The notes beneath the pieces are model-generated. The model was given only the letters and a program-made list of their open reading frames with translations, made no database searches and was not told where the DNA came from. Shown one piece after another: positions 35,143-43,817 of a stretch of DNA of 45,919 bases. The stretch comes from Pseudoalteromonas sp. HM-SA03 (GTDB taxonomy: Bacteria > Pseudomonadota > Gammaproteobacteria > Enterobacterales > Alteromonadaceae). Within the stretch, counting starts at the first letter, position 1, and each line of letters begins with the position of its first letter. The translations under genes and the position numbers were made by a program. The stretch is taken from NCBI RefSeq assembly GCF_002289345.1, contig NZ_NSDG01000089.1, positions 64,725-110,643 on the forward strand, read 5' to 3'.

Positions 35143-37608
35143 TTAAAAGTAGCCTCTGATACCAAGCTTAATATTACGACCTGGGAGTGGGGCTTGCTCT
35201 TTGATAAATGAGCTATGCACAAAGCCTAGCTCATCTGTTAGGTTATCAAGGTTAACATAACCAACCATGTCACTGCCCATAAACTCAAAGTCATAGTTAA
35301 ACGACATATCCACTAACGTATAGCGCTTAGTTTCACTTTCATAGCTCGCGATGTTGTCTTGCTTGAAATAATGCGTCACTGTGAAGTTCGCTGTTAAGCT
35401 CTCGTAACTGTGTTCGTAATCAAGACCTAGCTTGTTGCTTGGGATACGTGGCAAATATTCGTCGTTATCTAACTTCGCTGTCAGCGAATCACCAAACACT
35501 TTGACGCGTGCAAAGTTGCTCAGTTTGTAATGGGCATCAAACTCAAGACCGTATAGTTTGGCATCACTGCTTTCAAATTTAAATACAGGAATGGCACCTT
35601 CATGTGCATGATCCGCCACTTCTAAACCGTGCTCTGGACTATAGATATAGTCTGTTAATGCCTGATAGTAGAAGTTTTCGATGTCGTTGTAGAAGAAATT
35701 AACGGTATAGCCAAAGTCGCCTGAGAACTTTCTAAAGCTAATGTCTAGGTTGTTTGATGTTTCTTGTTCGATATCTTGCGGCTCAAAGTGTAAATGATCG
35801 CCTTCTAGCTCATAACCAAGCCCTAGTTCATAGGTGCTGGTTGCGATATGAATGCCATTTGAAAGCAATTCGGCGGTTAATGGTGCGCGCTCCGAGCGAG
35901 ACAGCGAAACAGCGACGTTTTGGCCTTCAGCAAAGTCGTACACGCCACCAATAGACAAGCTTAGATTAGTCATTTCCAGGTCATAAGAAATAAACCCATT
36001 ATCTAAGTTACCACCATGGTCGTGGCCGTGGCCGTGGTCGTGATCATGGTCGTGTTCACCTTCATGGTCATGATCTTCTTCGTACGCTTCCAGTTGATTG
36101 CCTTTGCTTGATAACTGGTAGTCTTCAATACGAGCACCTAACTCAAGTGTGAAGTCTCCAAAACGACGTTCTTCAAGGATATAAAGTGCGTGCGTTTTGG
36201 TATTGGTCGATGGCGTGAAAGCTTCTGCACCGTTTGCGGCGTAATCGCTGTCGGAGAAATGATAACCAACAGTGCCGTGCCACTCTCCTAAGCGGTGCTC
36301 TGCCGTTAAGCGTAACTCAGTTGTATCATTCTCAAATACAGTGCCAATGTTTCCATCTTCAATTTCAGCGTGTTCATAATCGGTGTAGCCGACACGTAGG
36401 CCAACAGATTCAAGCCAGTCACTGTGTACTGCATAATTTACAAGCCCTTGCCAACGGTCTTGTTTTACTCGAGCAAATACGGATTCTTCTTCGTGGTCAT
36501 GCCCTTCCTCTTCATGCTCGTGATCATGGTCATGACCAATATGAGAGTGAGCAGGAATGCCATAGTCCGTATCAACACGGCCATAAGAGAAACCAACGGT
36601 CAGATGATCGCCAACGTAACTTGTACCTAAGTTAAATTGCTCAGAATCGATAAAGGTATTGTCGACGCGATTGGCGTACTCTGTTTCATGCTCTTCTGCT
36701 TCGTGGGCATGATCTTCGCCTTCATGTTCATGCTCGTGTTCTTCATGTTCGTCGTGTGGAAGCGCGAAATTAGGGGTTTCATAATCACCACCTTTACGCT
36801 TAACGCCATCGAAATGGAAGTTAAATCCGTCAAAGCCGGATTCTAATAATACCGCAAAGGTATTGGTATTTGAGTTGGTATCATGGCTATAGTCGGCAGC
36901 GCCCTGAAGGCTATCGATCACGTCTGTCGGAATACGATTATCAACAACATTAACCACACCACCGATTGCACCTGAGCCGTAAAGTAGGGTTGCAGGACCT
37001 CTTAGCACTTCAATTTGCTGCGCAGCCAGCGAGTCATTAGTGTTGGCGTGATCTGGGCCAACGCGCGAGGCATCGCTACTGTCTAACCCGTTTTGCGTGA
37101 TTTTAACCCGAGGACCATCTAAACCACGGATGATAGGGCTTGAACTCACCGGACCAAAGTAACTAGCATTGATCCCTGGTTGGCCTTTTAGTGTTTCACC
37201 CAGTGTTGGTTTGGCACGGTTTTTTAGCTCATCCCCACTTAATACACTGACCGGAGAGGTCATTTCCATACTATTTTTATGTAGGGCAGAAGAGTAAACA
37301 ACAATGCTCTCAACAGATGTTGGTTTTAGTTCGACTCGAACAAATCCTTGGGCTTCATCTACATCTACACGTTTATCAAGATAATTAGGCTTAGTAACGT
37401 GTAATTGAGAATCAGCATCTATTTCAATGGTAAATTGGCCATTCTTATCTGATTTAACTGACTTGCTTTTGCCATGAAGATGGATGGTTACATTACTAAG
37501 TGGTTGATTGTTTGCGTCAACAACTTTACCTGTTAGTTGTGCAGCATAAGCTGGCGCTGCCCCGATTATTGAAATTAATGCGCTGGCGATAAGAGACTGC
37601 TTAAACAT
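35143..37608 (-). CDS. TonB-dependent outer-membrane receptor, ZnuD-like, with His-rich loops
   Basis: An 821-residue outer-membrane importer. Signal peptide 1-22 (ending AYA); a carboxypeptidase-regulatory-like beta domain (about 23-95, LTGKVVDANNQPLSN); a TonB box near VESIVVYSS; a plug with PIIRGLDGPRVKITQNGLD, VGPDHANTNDSLAAQQIEVLRG and GVVNVVDNRIP; then the beta barrel ending in IKLGIRGYF. Three His/Asp/Glu-rich stretches (residues about 285-308, 353-375, 511-532) would lie in surface loops and look like metal-collecting arms. The plug resembles the zinc receptor ZnuD. A Zur-type box upstream supports zinc uptake. Zinc specificity is inference; nickel or copper are possible. It is divergent from yaeQ. 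Confidence 0.9.
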   Translation of the reverse strand: MFKQSLIASALISIIGAAPAYAAQLTGKVVDANNQPLSNVTIHLHGKSKSVKSDKNGQFTIEIDADSQLHVTKPNYLDKRVDVDEAQGFVRVELKPTSVESIVVYSSALHKNSMEMTSPVSVLSGDELKNRAKPTLGETLKGQPGINASYFGPVSSSPIIRGLDGPRVKITQNGLDSSDASRVGPDHANTNDSLAAQQIEVLRGPATLLYGSGAIGGVVNVVDNRIPTDVIDSLQGAADYSHDTNSNTNTFAVLLESGFDGFNFHFDGVKRKGGDYETPNFALPHDEHEEHEHEHEGEDHAHEAEEHETEYANRVDNTFIDSEQFNLGTSYVGDHLTVGFSYGRVDTDYGIPAHSHIGHDHDHEHEEEGHDHEEESVFARVKQDRWQGLVNYAVHSDWLESVGLRVGYTDYEHAEIEDGNIGTVFENDTTELRLTAEHRLGEWHGTVGYHFSDSDYAANGAEAFTPSTNTKTHALYILEERRFGDFTLELGARIEDYQLSSKGNQLEAYEEDHDHEGEHDHDHDHGHGHDHGGNLDNGFISYDLEMTNLSLSIGGVYDFAEGQNVAVSLSRSERAPLTAELLSNGIHIATSTYELGLGYELEGDHLHFEPQDIEQETSNNLDISFRKFSGDFGYTVNFFYNDIENFYYQALTDYIYSPEHGLEVADHAHEGAIPVFKFESSDAKLYGLEFDAHYKLSNFARVKVFGDSLTAKLDNDEYLPRIPSNKLGLDYEHSYESLTANFTVTHYFKQDNIASYESETKRYTLVDMSFNYDFEFMGSDMVGYVNLDNLTDELGFVHSSFIKEQAPLPGRNIKLGIRGYF

Positions 37609-37681
37609 ATTTTATTACCACGAGTTAGATTATGTATTGAACGAGTGAGCCAATTCGGCTAATAGAGTGATAATATAACAC

Positions 37682-37700
37682 TACAAATTTGGAGGATCAA
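37682..37700 (-). promoter_or_regulatory. promoter of the TonB receptor gene (-35 and upstream part of spacer)
   Basis: On the minus strand TTGATC (plus coordinates 37695-37700) is followed after 17 bp by TATATT (about 37672-37677). The Zur-type box lies 4 bp upstream of the -35. Confidence 0.5.
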
Positions 37701-37704
37701 TAAC

Positions 37705-37717
37705 GTTATACTATAAC
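37705..37717. promoter_or_regulatory. Zur-type operator GTTATACTATAAC
   Basis: A perfect 6+1+6 palindrome equal to the core of the gammaproteobacterial Zur box (GTTATAnTATAAC). An overlapping second dyad, ATAACT-T-AGTTAT (37713-37725), extends it. It lies between the receptor and yaeQ and could control both. Confidence 0.75.
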
Positions 37718-37782
37718 TTAGTTATTGTTGAAATTAGAATTACAACTATAGTTAAGGAACAAGTCAAAGTGAGCACAACGTA

Positions 37783-38307
37783 ATGAACAAGCCATTTGTC
37801 TTCAAGGCAAGGATTAAGGTTGCTGACTTATTTCACCATAGCCACCATGAAGAAGCATTTACCACTGCCATGTTGTCAAAAGAAAGTAGCGAGCATTTTG
37901 CAATTAAACTGCTTGGGATCTGCGCACTGTCTTTTGATAAGCCGGCAAAGTGGAGAAAGGCGGAGAAAAAACATTGGCCGGATGTATGGCTAGAGGATGA
38001 CAACGAACAGGTTGAAGTTGCTTTGTTTATTGGTACCTTAGAAGTCGATGAGATACTCAAGTATGAAAAGCTTTATGCTAAGGTTGTGGTGTTGTGTGCT
38101 GGCGGTGAGCAATGGTTTGAAGAGCGTCGAGCGCAATTACAGTTTATTGGATCTTTCTCTGTGTTTAGTATTCCCACGGACTTTGTGGTTGAATTGTGTG
38201 AAATGCTGACGCGAAGTTTACATTGGGATGTGATTTTTGAAAATGGGGCGATGAGTGTTACTGATAGTGAACACTACATTCGTACTCAAATTACCAAGCT
38301 GATTTAA
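37783..38307 (+). CDS. yaeQ: YaeQ-family protein
   Basis: A 174-residue cytoplasmic protein. The start FVFKARIKVADLFHHSH, HFAIKLLGICALSFD, and PDVWLEDDNEQVEVALFIG match the YaeQ family (E. coli 181 residues), which has the fold of PD-(D/E)xK nucleases. The D-x-E acid pattern in the middle is partly kept (EVALFIGTLEVDE). Its function is not established. Residues 16-20 are His-rich (HHSHH), which is notable beside a zinc receptor. The ATG lies about 66 bp past the Zur-type box; the SD is weak. It is convergent with yfaE. Confidence 0.85.
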   Translation: MNKPFVFKARIKVADLFHHSHHEEAFTTAMLSKESSEHFAIKLLGICALSFDKPAKWRKAEKKHWPDVWLEDDNEQVEVALFIGTLEVDEILKYEKLYAKVVVLCAGGEQWFEERRAQLQFIGSFSVFSIPTDFVVELCEMLTRSLHWDVIFENGAMSVTDSEHYIRTQITKLI

Positions 38308-38365
38308 AGCATTAGTTAGGGATAACGCTGCTAGAGCACAAACTGCTATCTCGGGTTTTGGTTAT

Positions 38366-38638
38366 TTACGGCAACTCTATTTTAATATGGCTTGTGGGTT
38401 TGCTACAGCACAATAAAACTTCCCCATCTCTCACAAAAGCAAGTGGTTCGTTCATGTACTGTGTTTGTCCCTCGATGAGCTTGGCGCGGCAGGCGCCGCA
38501 AAAACCCTCGCGGCATTGATAGGGGACTTCAATATTTGCTGCTTCAAGAGTTTCGAGTATCGAAGACGAAGAAGCCACATATTCCAGTGGCTCCTCAATA
38601 TTCTCAACCTGAATTAGGAAGGATGGCTTTTCAACCAT
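38366..38638 (-). CDS. yfaE: 2Fe-2S ferredoxin maintaining the NrdB radical (YfaE)
   Basis: A 90-residue plant-type ferredoxin. Its cluster cysteines are in CREGFCGACRAKL and LLCCSKP, the four-Cys set of the family. In E. coli YfaE (84 residues) supplies electrons to renew the diferric-tyrosyl radical of NrdB, and the gene order here is the same. Its ATG overlaps the nrdB stop by one base (TAATG), so the two are translationally coupled. It is the last gene of the nrdA-nrdB-yfaE operon. Confidence 0.95.
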   Translation of the reverse strand: MVEKPSFLIQVENIEEPLEYVASSSSILETLEAANIEVPYQCREGFCGACRAKLIEGQTQYMNEPLAFVRDGEVLLCCSKPTSHIKIELP

Positions 38639-39768
38639 TACAAGTCGAAATCGCCAAAGTCAGAGGCATCGACTTCAGAGTCGATTTGTCCAACAAGATA
38701 TGAGCTGATCTCAGCTTCCTGTGGTGCAACCTGAACATTGTCAGAAACAAGCCAAGCGTTGATCCACGGAATAGGGTTCGATTTGGTCTCAAATTGCGTT
38801 GGTAATCCAACCGCTGCCATACGAATATTTGTAATGTATTCAACGTATTGACACAAAATATCTTTGTTCAGGCCAATCATTGAACCGTCTTTAAACAGGT
38901 ACTCAGCCCATTCTTTTTCTTGCTCTGCTGCTTCAACAAACATCTTAATTGCTTCTTCACGGCATTGTGCCGCTACGATAGACATTTCAGGATCGTCTTT
39001 GCCTTCTTGCATTATATTTAACATGTGCTGTGTGCCAGACAAATGAAGCGCTTCATCACGAGCAATTAGCTTGATGATCTTTGCATTACCTTCCATAAGC
39101 TCGCGCTCCGCAAAAGCAAACGAGCAGGCAAAACTCACGTAGAAGCGGATCGCTTCTAAGATGTTTACCGACATGATGCAAAGGTATAGAAGCTTTTTCA
39201 GTTCAAACAAGTTAATGACGACCGTTGTGCCGTTAATTTCATGCTTGCCTTCACCGTACTGATTATAAAGGCTTACCTTTTCAATCAGTTCGTCGTAATA
39301 CTTGGTAACTGCATCCGCACGTTCAACGATTTTGTCGTTGCCCACGATGTCATCAAAGATTAACTCAGGGTTCTGCGTCACATTACGAATGATGTGCGTG
39401 TAAGAGCGACTGTGAATAGTTTCACTAAATGCCCAAGTTTCGATCCACGTTTCAAGTTCAGGAATGGAGACAATCGGCAAAAGCGCAACGTTTGGAGAGC
39501 GACCTTGAACACTGTCTAGCAATGTTTGATATTTTAGGTTGCTCAAAAAGATATGCCTTTCGTGCTCAGGAAGTGCCTGAAAGTCCAATCGGTCTTTACT
39601 TACATCTACTTCTTCTGGACGCCAGAAAAATGATAGTTGTTTTTCAATTAGCTTTTCGAAAATAGGAAACTTCTGTTGGTCGTAGCGAGATACATTAACA
39701 GTTTGTCCGAAAAACATCGGTTCTTTTAATTGGTCGTTATGATTTCTGCTAAACGTAGAATATGCCAT
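38638..39768 (-). CDS. nrdB: class Ia ribonucleotide reductase, beta subunit
   Basis: Holds the diiron-tyrosyl radical that drives ribonucleotide reduction. The ATG at 39768 gives 376 residues, exactly the E. coli length, and the start [24 protein letters not shown] at 39783 in frame is rejected. The radical tyrosine is in [11 protein letters not shown]; iron ligands are in [30 protein letters not shown] and [10 protein letters not shown]. The C-terminal tail ([22 protein letters not shown]) that docks onto NrdA is intact. The SD is poor (GAG at 9-10 bases), and an intrinsic terminator lies only 21 bp upstream. Confidence 0.97.
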   Translation of the reverse strand: MAYSTFSRNHNDQLKEPMFFGQTVNVSRYDQQKFPIFEKLIEKQLSFFWRPEEVDVSKDRLDFQALPEHERHIFLSNLKYQTLLDSVQGRSPNVALLPIVSIPELETWIETWAFSETIHSRSYTHIIRNVTQNPELIFDDIVGNDKIVERADAVTKYYDELIEKVSLYNQYGEGKHEINGTTVVINLFELKKLLYLCIMSVNILEAIRFYVSFACSFAFAERELMEGNAKIIKLIARDEALHLSGTQHMLNIMQEGKDDPEMSIVAAQCREEAIKMFVEAAEQEKEWAEYLFKDGSMIGLNKDILCQYVEYITNIRMAAVGLPTQFETKSNPIPWINAWLVSDNVQVAPQEAEISSYLVGQIDSEVDASDFGDFDL

Positions 39769-39788
39769 AAATGTGTTACTCAATACCT

Positions 39789-39813
39789 AAAAAAGCGGAT
39801 GAAGACCACCCGC
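39789..39813 (-). terminator. intrinsic terminator/attenuator between nrdA and nrdB
   Basis: On the minus strand GCGGGTG / CATCCGC (7 bp, one wobble) with a 5-nt loop is followed directly by six T. It lies 8 bp past the nrdA stop and 21 bp before the nrdB ATG. Confidence 0.75.
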
Positions 39814-39821
39814 ATAAAAAG

Positions 39822-42107
39822 TTATATCTTACAAGCGCCGCCTTCACACCCATCGTCTTCTGCTTCTGGCTTTAACTCATCTTGAGCATCCGAAGCACCG
39901 TCGCGGGTGTTATGGTAGTAAAGTGTTTTCACACCAAGTTTGTATGCGGTGAGTAAGTCTTTTAGCAACAACTTCATAGGAACTTTACCTGCTTCAAACT
40001 TACTTGGATCATAATTGGTATTTGCAGAGATAGTTTGATCGATGAACTTCTGCATAATACCAACCAGCGCAAGGTAACCATCGTTAGATGGAATATCCCA
40101 AAGTAGTTCATAGTTGTTCTTGAGGCGGTCGTACTCAGGTACAACTTGCTTCAAGATACCATCTTTACTTGCTTTAACACTGATATGACCACGAGGTGGT
40201 TCAATACCGTTTGTCGCGTTTGAAATTTGCGATGATGTTTCCGATGGCATCAAGGCTGACAACGTTGAGTTACGCATACCGTGTTCTTGGATACTTGCTC
40301 TTAATGCATCCCAGTCAAGGCGTAATGGCTCTTCACAGACTTTATCAAGGTCACGCTTATAGGTATCTATTGGCATGATACCTTGTGAGTAGGTCGTCTC
40401 GTTAAACTTAGGACAAGCGCCGCGCTCTTTTGCCAGTTCATTCGATGCTTTCATCAGATAGTATTGGATCGCTTCAAATGTTCTGTGTGTTAGGCCGTTA
40501 GCACTACCGTCTGAGTACTTAACACCATTCTTTGCAAGATAATAAGCAAAGTTAATCACACCGATACCCAGTGTACGGCGTCCCATCGTTGCATTGTACG
40601 CAGCAGGAACAGGATAGTCTTGATAGTCTAATAAGTTATCAAGTGCGCGAACCGCAAGCTCTGCTAACTCTTCTAGCTCATCTAGAGACTTGATGGCTCC
40701 TAAGTTAAATGCTGAAAGCGTGCAAAGTGCAATTTCACCTTCAGGGTCATTTACATGGCTTAACGGCTTCGTTGGTAGTGCAATTTCAAGACATAGGTTT
40801 GACTGACGAATTGGTGCAACCTTAGAGTCAAACGGGCTGTGTGTATTACAGTGGTCAACGTTTTGTAGATAAATACGACCGGTGCTCGCACGTTCTTGCG
40901 CAAACATTGAGAATAATTCAATCGCCTTAATGCGTTTCTTACGAATAGACTCATCTTGCTCGTATTTAACATACAGTTCTTCGAATTTATCTTGATCTTC
41001 AAAGAATGCGTCGTAAAGGCCTGGCACATCTGACGGACTAAATAGCGTAATATAGTCGTCTTTAATTAGGCGGCTATACATGGTTTTGTTGAACTGCACG
41101 CCATAATCTAAATGACGCACGCGGTTCTCTTCAACACCACGGTTATTTTTTAGTACTAATAGGTTTTCAACCTCAAGATGCCAAAGTGGGTAGAATAGGG
41201 TCGCTGCGCCACCACGTACACCGCCTTGAGAACAGCTTTTAACAGCCGTTTGGAAGTGTTTATAAAACGGAATACATCCCGTGTGGTATGCTTCGCCATT
41301 TCTGATTGGGCTACCTAGTGCACGAATACGACCAGCGTTAATACCAATACCAGCGCGCTGACTGACGTATTTTACAATTGCAGATGAAGTTGCGTTGATC
41401 GAATCTAGGCTATCAGCACATTCAATCAGTACGCATGAGCTAAATTGACGTGTCGGCGTACGAACACCCGCCATAATTGGCGTTGGCAATGAAATTTTGA
41501 ATGTTGAAACCGCATCGTAGAATCGCTTAATGTAATCTAGACGCGTTTCTTTCGGGTAATTTGCAAACAGGCTTGCAGCAACAAGAACATATAAGAACTG
41601 CGCACTTTCATAGATCTCACCCGTCACGCGGTTTTGTACAAGGTACTTACCTTCCAACTGCTTAACGGCTGCATAGCTGAAGTTCATATCTCGGCTATGG
41701 TCGATGTAGTTGTTTAGCTCATCAAACTCTTCTTTTGTGTAGTCAGTAAGAAGGTGCTGATCATAGCGCTTGTCTTCAACCAGTTTTACTACATGGTCGT
41801 GTAAGTGCGGCGGCTCAAAACAGCCATAGGCTTTCTTACGCAAGTGGAAAATAGCCAAACGAGCGGCTAGATACTGATAATCTGGAGACTCTTTTGAGAT
41901 CAGATCGGCTGCAGCTTTAATAATCGTTTCGTGGATATCACCAGTACGAATACCGTCATAAAACTGGATGTGTGACTTTAATTCAACCTGAGAAACTGAG
42001 ACGTTATCTAGGCCTTCTGCCGCCCATGTAATGACACGATGGATCTTATCTAGATCTAACGGTTCTTTGCGACCGTTTCTTTTGCATACAGATAGCTGTT
42101 GGTTCAT
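39822..42107 (-). CDS. nrdA: class Ia ribonucleotide reductase, alpha subunit
   Basis: The catalytic subunit that reduces NDPs to dNDPs. At 761 residues it equals E. coli NrdA. The N-terminal ATP-cone (residues about 1-95) is present, so overall activity should be regulated by ATP/dATP. Catalytic parts: QFSSCVLIE, SNLCLEIALPT with the Asn-Cys-Glu triad, ALCTLSAFNLG with the redox cysteine, the radical-transfer pair in TLYYHNTRDGA, and the C-terminal shuttle cysteines DDGCEGGACKI. An AGG lies 8 bases before the ATG. Its upstream region carries NrdR-like and DnaA boxes. Confidence 0.98.
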   Translation of the reverse strand: MNQQLSVCKRNGRKEPLDLDKIHRVITWAAEGLDNVSVSQVELKSHIQFYDGIRTGDIHETIIKAAADLISKESPDYQYLAARLAIFHLRKKAYGCFEPPHLHDHVVKLVEDKRYDQHLLTDYTKEEFDELNNYIDHSRDMNFSYAAVKQLEGKYLVQNRVTGEIYESAQFLYVLVAASLFANYPKETRLDYIKRFYDAVSTFKISLPTPIMAGVRTPTRQFSSCVLIECADSLDSINATSSAIVKYVSQRAGIGINAGRIRALGSPIRNGEAYHTGCIPFYKHFQTAVKSCSQGGVRGGAATLFYPLWHLEVENLLVLKNNRGVEENRVRHLDYGVQFNKTMYSRLIKDDYITLFSPSDVPGLYDAFFEDQDKFEELYVKYEQDESIRKKRIKAIELFSMFAQERASTGRIYLQNVDHCNTHSPFDSKVAPIRQSNLCLEIALPTKPLSHVNDPEGEIALCTLSAFNLGAIKSLDELEELAELAVRALDNLLDYQDYPVPAAYNATMGRRTLGIGVINFAYYLAKNGVKYSDGSANGLTHRTFEAIQYYLMKASNELAKERGACPKFNETTYSQGIMPIDTYKRDLDKVCEEPLRLDWDALRASIQEHGMRNSTLSALMPSETSSQISNATNGIEPPRGHISVKASKDGILKQVVPEYDRLKNNYELLWDIPSNDGYLALVGIMQKFIDQTISANTNYDPSKFEAGKVPMKLLLKDLLTAYKLGVKTLYYHNTRDGASDAQDELKPEAEDDGCEGGACKI

Positions 42108-42176
42108 GTTATGTGCCTGTATTCCTTAGGAACGCGCTTTAGATATCGCACGAATATAAAATTGTTTAGCAAACCA

Positions 42177-42223
42177 CCACTATATATGGTGCCCTAGTGG
42201 CTAGGGATCACAAGATAGTGGGG
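42177..42223 (-). promoter_or_regulatory. proximal NrdR box pair
   Basis: CCACTATATATGGTGC (42177-42192) and the weaker TCACAAGATAGTGGGG (42208-42223) are spaced 31 bp, the known NrdR arrangement. The second overlaps the -10 of the proximal promoter. Confidence 0.7.
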
Positions 42224-42240
42224 TTGACGTGAATTTGCAA
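42212..42240 (-). promoter_or_regulatory. proximal nrdAB promoter
   Basis: On the minus strand TTGCAA (42235-42240), 17-bp spacer, TATCTT (42212-42217). It gives a leader of about 100 nt. Confidence 0.55.
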
Positions 42241-42260
42241 GAGAACAACTCGGGCAGAAT

Positions 42261-42269
42261 TGTGGATAA
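42261..42269 (+). promoter_or_regulatory. DnaA box TGTGGATAA
   Basis: A perfect DnaA 9-mer (TTATCCACA on the minus strand), 21 bp upstream of the proximal -35. Degenerate relatives occur nearby (TGGGATAA near 42272, GTATCCACT near 42293). In E. coli, DnaA binds the nrdAB promoter. Confidence 0.7.
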
Positions 42270-42416
42270 GTTTGGGATAATTTATTTATGTAAGTATCCA
42301 CTAACCTATGACAATCCACTTATCTGCCCACAAAGAAAAATCAACAAAAAGATGACGCTTTTCAGCAAAAATAAAAAAAAATTCTAACTGATTTTTTTCT
42401 ACACAAATTCGTATCT

Positions 42417-42422
42417 ATTATA
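42417..42422 (-). promoter_or_regulatory. distal nrdAB promoter, extended -10
   Basis: On the minus strand TGC-TATAAT gives an extended -10, making up for a poor -35 (AACACC). A transcript from here would have a leader of about 300 nt before nrdA. Confidence 0.5.
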
Positions 42423-42428
42423 GCAAAA

Positions 42429-42475
42429 ACACAATATATGGTGTTTTATTTTTCTATAGACACTAAATATGCGAT
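42429..42475 (-). promoter_or_regulatory. distal NrdR box pair
   Basis: ACACAATATATGGTGT (42429-42444) is a strong NrdR-like box over the spacer of the distal promoter. ACACTAAATATGCGAT (42460-42475) is a weaker copy exactly 31 bp away and overlaps the end of the HAD phosphatase gene. Confidence 0.6.
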
Positions 42476-43110
42476 AACGTGTCTAATGGGTTGGTAAGAT
42501 AGAGATCCGCATGCCAAGACTTGGCTTCAGCTTCAGATGGAATGAATCCCCACATCGCTGCTGCGCTAATCATTTTTGCGGATTTTGCTGCAATAATGTC
42601 TCGCTCAGCGTCGCCAACATAAATACATTGCTCAGGTGAAACCCCCAATTTTGATGCCACTAACAGTAAAGGCTCTGGATGAGGTTTGGCCACTGCCAGT
42701 GTATCTCCACATACCACTGTCTCGATCTTTGCAAGTTCAGGGATCTGTTTTAGTAGCGGAAGTGTTAAAAACTCAGGTTTGTTTGTCATGATCCCAACCT
42801 GAATCTCTTTTTCTAGAAGTGCTGCTAATAACTCACCAATTTGCGCAAAACATTGGGAATGTACTGATAGATTCGCAAGGTAGTAGTCGAGTACACCCTG
42901 ACGTAATACCTGAGTATCGTAATGCTTTAATGACTCACCAAACCCTACTTGCAACATCGCTGCTACGCCGTTTGAAATCGCACTGCTATATAGCTGTTTG
43001 CCGACAGTTGGCATCTTATTAGCAGTTAAAACGTGGTTTAGTGCAGCCCCCAAGTCATCACTGGTATCCAGTAAGGTGCCGTCTAGGTCAAATAGTACCG
43101 CTCGGATCAT
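42463..43110 (-). CDS. HAD-superfamily phosphatase (Gph/MupP-like)
   Basis: A 215-residue phosphatase. Motifs: the nucleophile Asp in [14 protein letters not shown], the Thr motif GIMTNKPE, the lysine in AKPHPEPLL, and the acidic motif [10 protein letters not shown] helical cap (about residues 20-80) puts it in the phosphoglycolate-phosphatase group. Its 4-base overlap (ATGA) with the end of ubiG is like Pseudomonas, where the gene beside ubiG is mupP, the MurNAc 6-phosphate phosphatase of cell-wall recycling. Gph (2-phosphoglycolate) is the alternative; the sequence cannot decide. It is transcribed with ubiG toward nrdA. Confidence 0.85.
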   Translation of the reverse strand: MIRAVLFDLDGTLLDTSDDLGAALNHVLTANKMPTVGKQLYSSAISNGVAAMLQVGFGESLKHYDTQVLRQGVLDYYLANLSVHSQCFAQIGELLAALLEKEIQVGIMTNKPEFLTLPLLKQIPELAKIETVVCGDTLAVAKPHPEPLLLVASKLGVSPEQCIYVGDAERDIIAAKSAKMISAAAMWGFIPSEAEAKSWHADLYLTNPLDTLSHI

Positions 43111-43817
43111 GCCAGCTTCTCAAAGTGTAGAATGTAGTTAACTGAAACGTCTTTAGTTAAGGTAAATGTTTTGCCGATAGGGTTGTAGTTAATCCCTGTC
43201 GCCGCTCTAACTTTGAGGTCGTACTTTTCAGCCCAATCTATTAAGGTAGAAGGGCGAATAAACTTATCATGCTCATGCGTGCCTTCGGGAACCATTTTAA
43301 GCAGTTTTTCAGCAGCGACAATAGCCAGTAAATACGCTTTTGTGGTTTTGTTTAAGGTAGAAAAAAATACATGACCGCCGGGCTTAACTAGCTGTGCGAC
43401 TGAACGAATAATGGATTCTGGGTCTGGTACGTGTTCTAGCATTTCCATGCAAGTTACTACATCGAATTCACTTTGGTGCATGGCTGCGAATTCTTCCGCT
43501 GGCACTTTTTGATAGTCTACGTTAACGCCGACTTCTAATGCGTGAAGCTTTGCGACGTTAAGCGGCTCTTGCCCCATATCGATACCGGTTGCATTTGCAC
43601 CAAGCTTAGCCATGCTTTCGGTTAAAATTCCACCGCCACAACCGACATCCAATACTGTTTTTGCAAATAGGCCTTCACATTTATCATTAATAAAGTCCAA
43701 CCTCAACGGGTTAATGTCGTGTAATGGTTTAAATTCTCCCTCTCGGTCCCACCAGCGCTCTGCTATTTCTTCAAATTTAGCGATTTCATTAGGGTCTACA
43801 TTTTGATGTTCGGTCAT
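43107..43817 (-). CDS. ubiG: ubiquinone biosynthesis O-methyltransferase
   Basis: Performs both O-methylations of ubiquinone synthesis using SAM. The ATG at 43817 gives 236 residues (E. coli 240) with the family start [19 protein letters not shown]. The open frame runs 88 codons further upstream but without family likeness, and GAGGAAG precedes the chosen ATG. SAM-binding motifs: [25 protein letters not shown], and [14 protein letters not shown]; the later [11 protein letters not shown] is also conserved. It acts at the inner membrane as part of the Ubi complex in E. coli. It is divergent from gyrA, as in many gammaproteobacteria, and overlaps the HAD phosphatase start by 4 bases. Confidence 0.96.
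   Translation of the reverse strand: MTEHQNVDPNEIAKFEEIAERWWDREGEFKPLHDINPLRLDFINDKCEGLFAKTVLDVGCGGGILTESMAKLGANATGIDMGQEPLNVAKLHALEVGVNVDYQKVPAEEFAAMHQSEFDVVTCMEMLEHVPDPESIIRSVAQLVKPGGHVFFSTLNKTTKAYLLAIVAAEKLLKMVPEGTHEHDKFIRPSTLIDWAEKYDLKVRAATGINYNPIGKTFTLTKDVSVNYILHFEKLA

Larger units (their letters stand above)
42108..42462 (-). promoter_or_regulatory. nrdAB control region
   Basis: This 355-bp gene-free stretch holds two NrdR-like box pairs, two candidate promoters and a DnaA box (listed separately). The rest is AT-rich. No open frame of note is seen. Confidence 0.75.

Noticed and set aside
36234..36635. 133-codon His/Arg/Gln-rich plus-strand frame inside the TonB receptor
   Set aside because: It mirrors the His-rich codons of the real gene on the other strand; no start signal or family likeness.
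36000..36760. Repeated CATG/ATGGTC-rich tracts that look like a short tandem repeat array
   Set aside because: They are the codons of the His/Asp/Glu-rich loops in the receptor, not a CRISPR or separate repeat element.
42391..42413. Further NrdR-like box near ACACAAATTCGT
   Set aside because: Its spacing to the strong distal box is 28 bp, not 31, and only the first half matches; the site at 42460 fits better.
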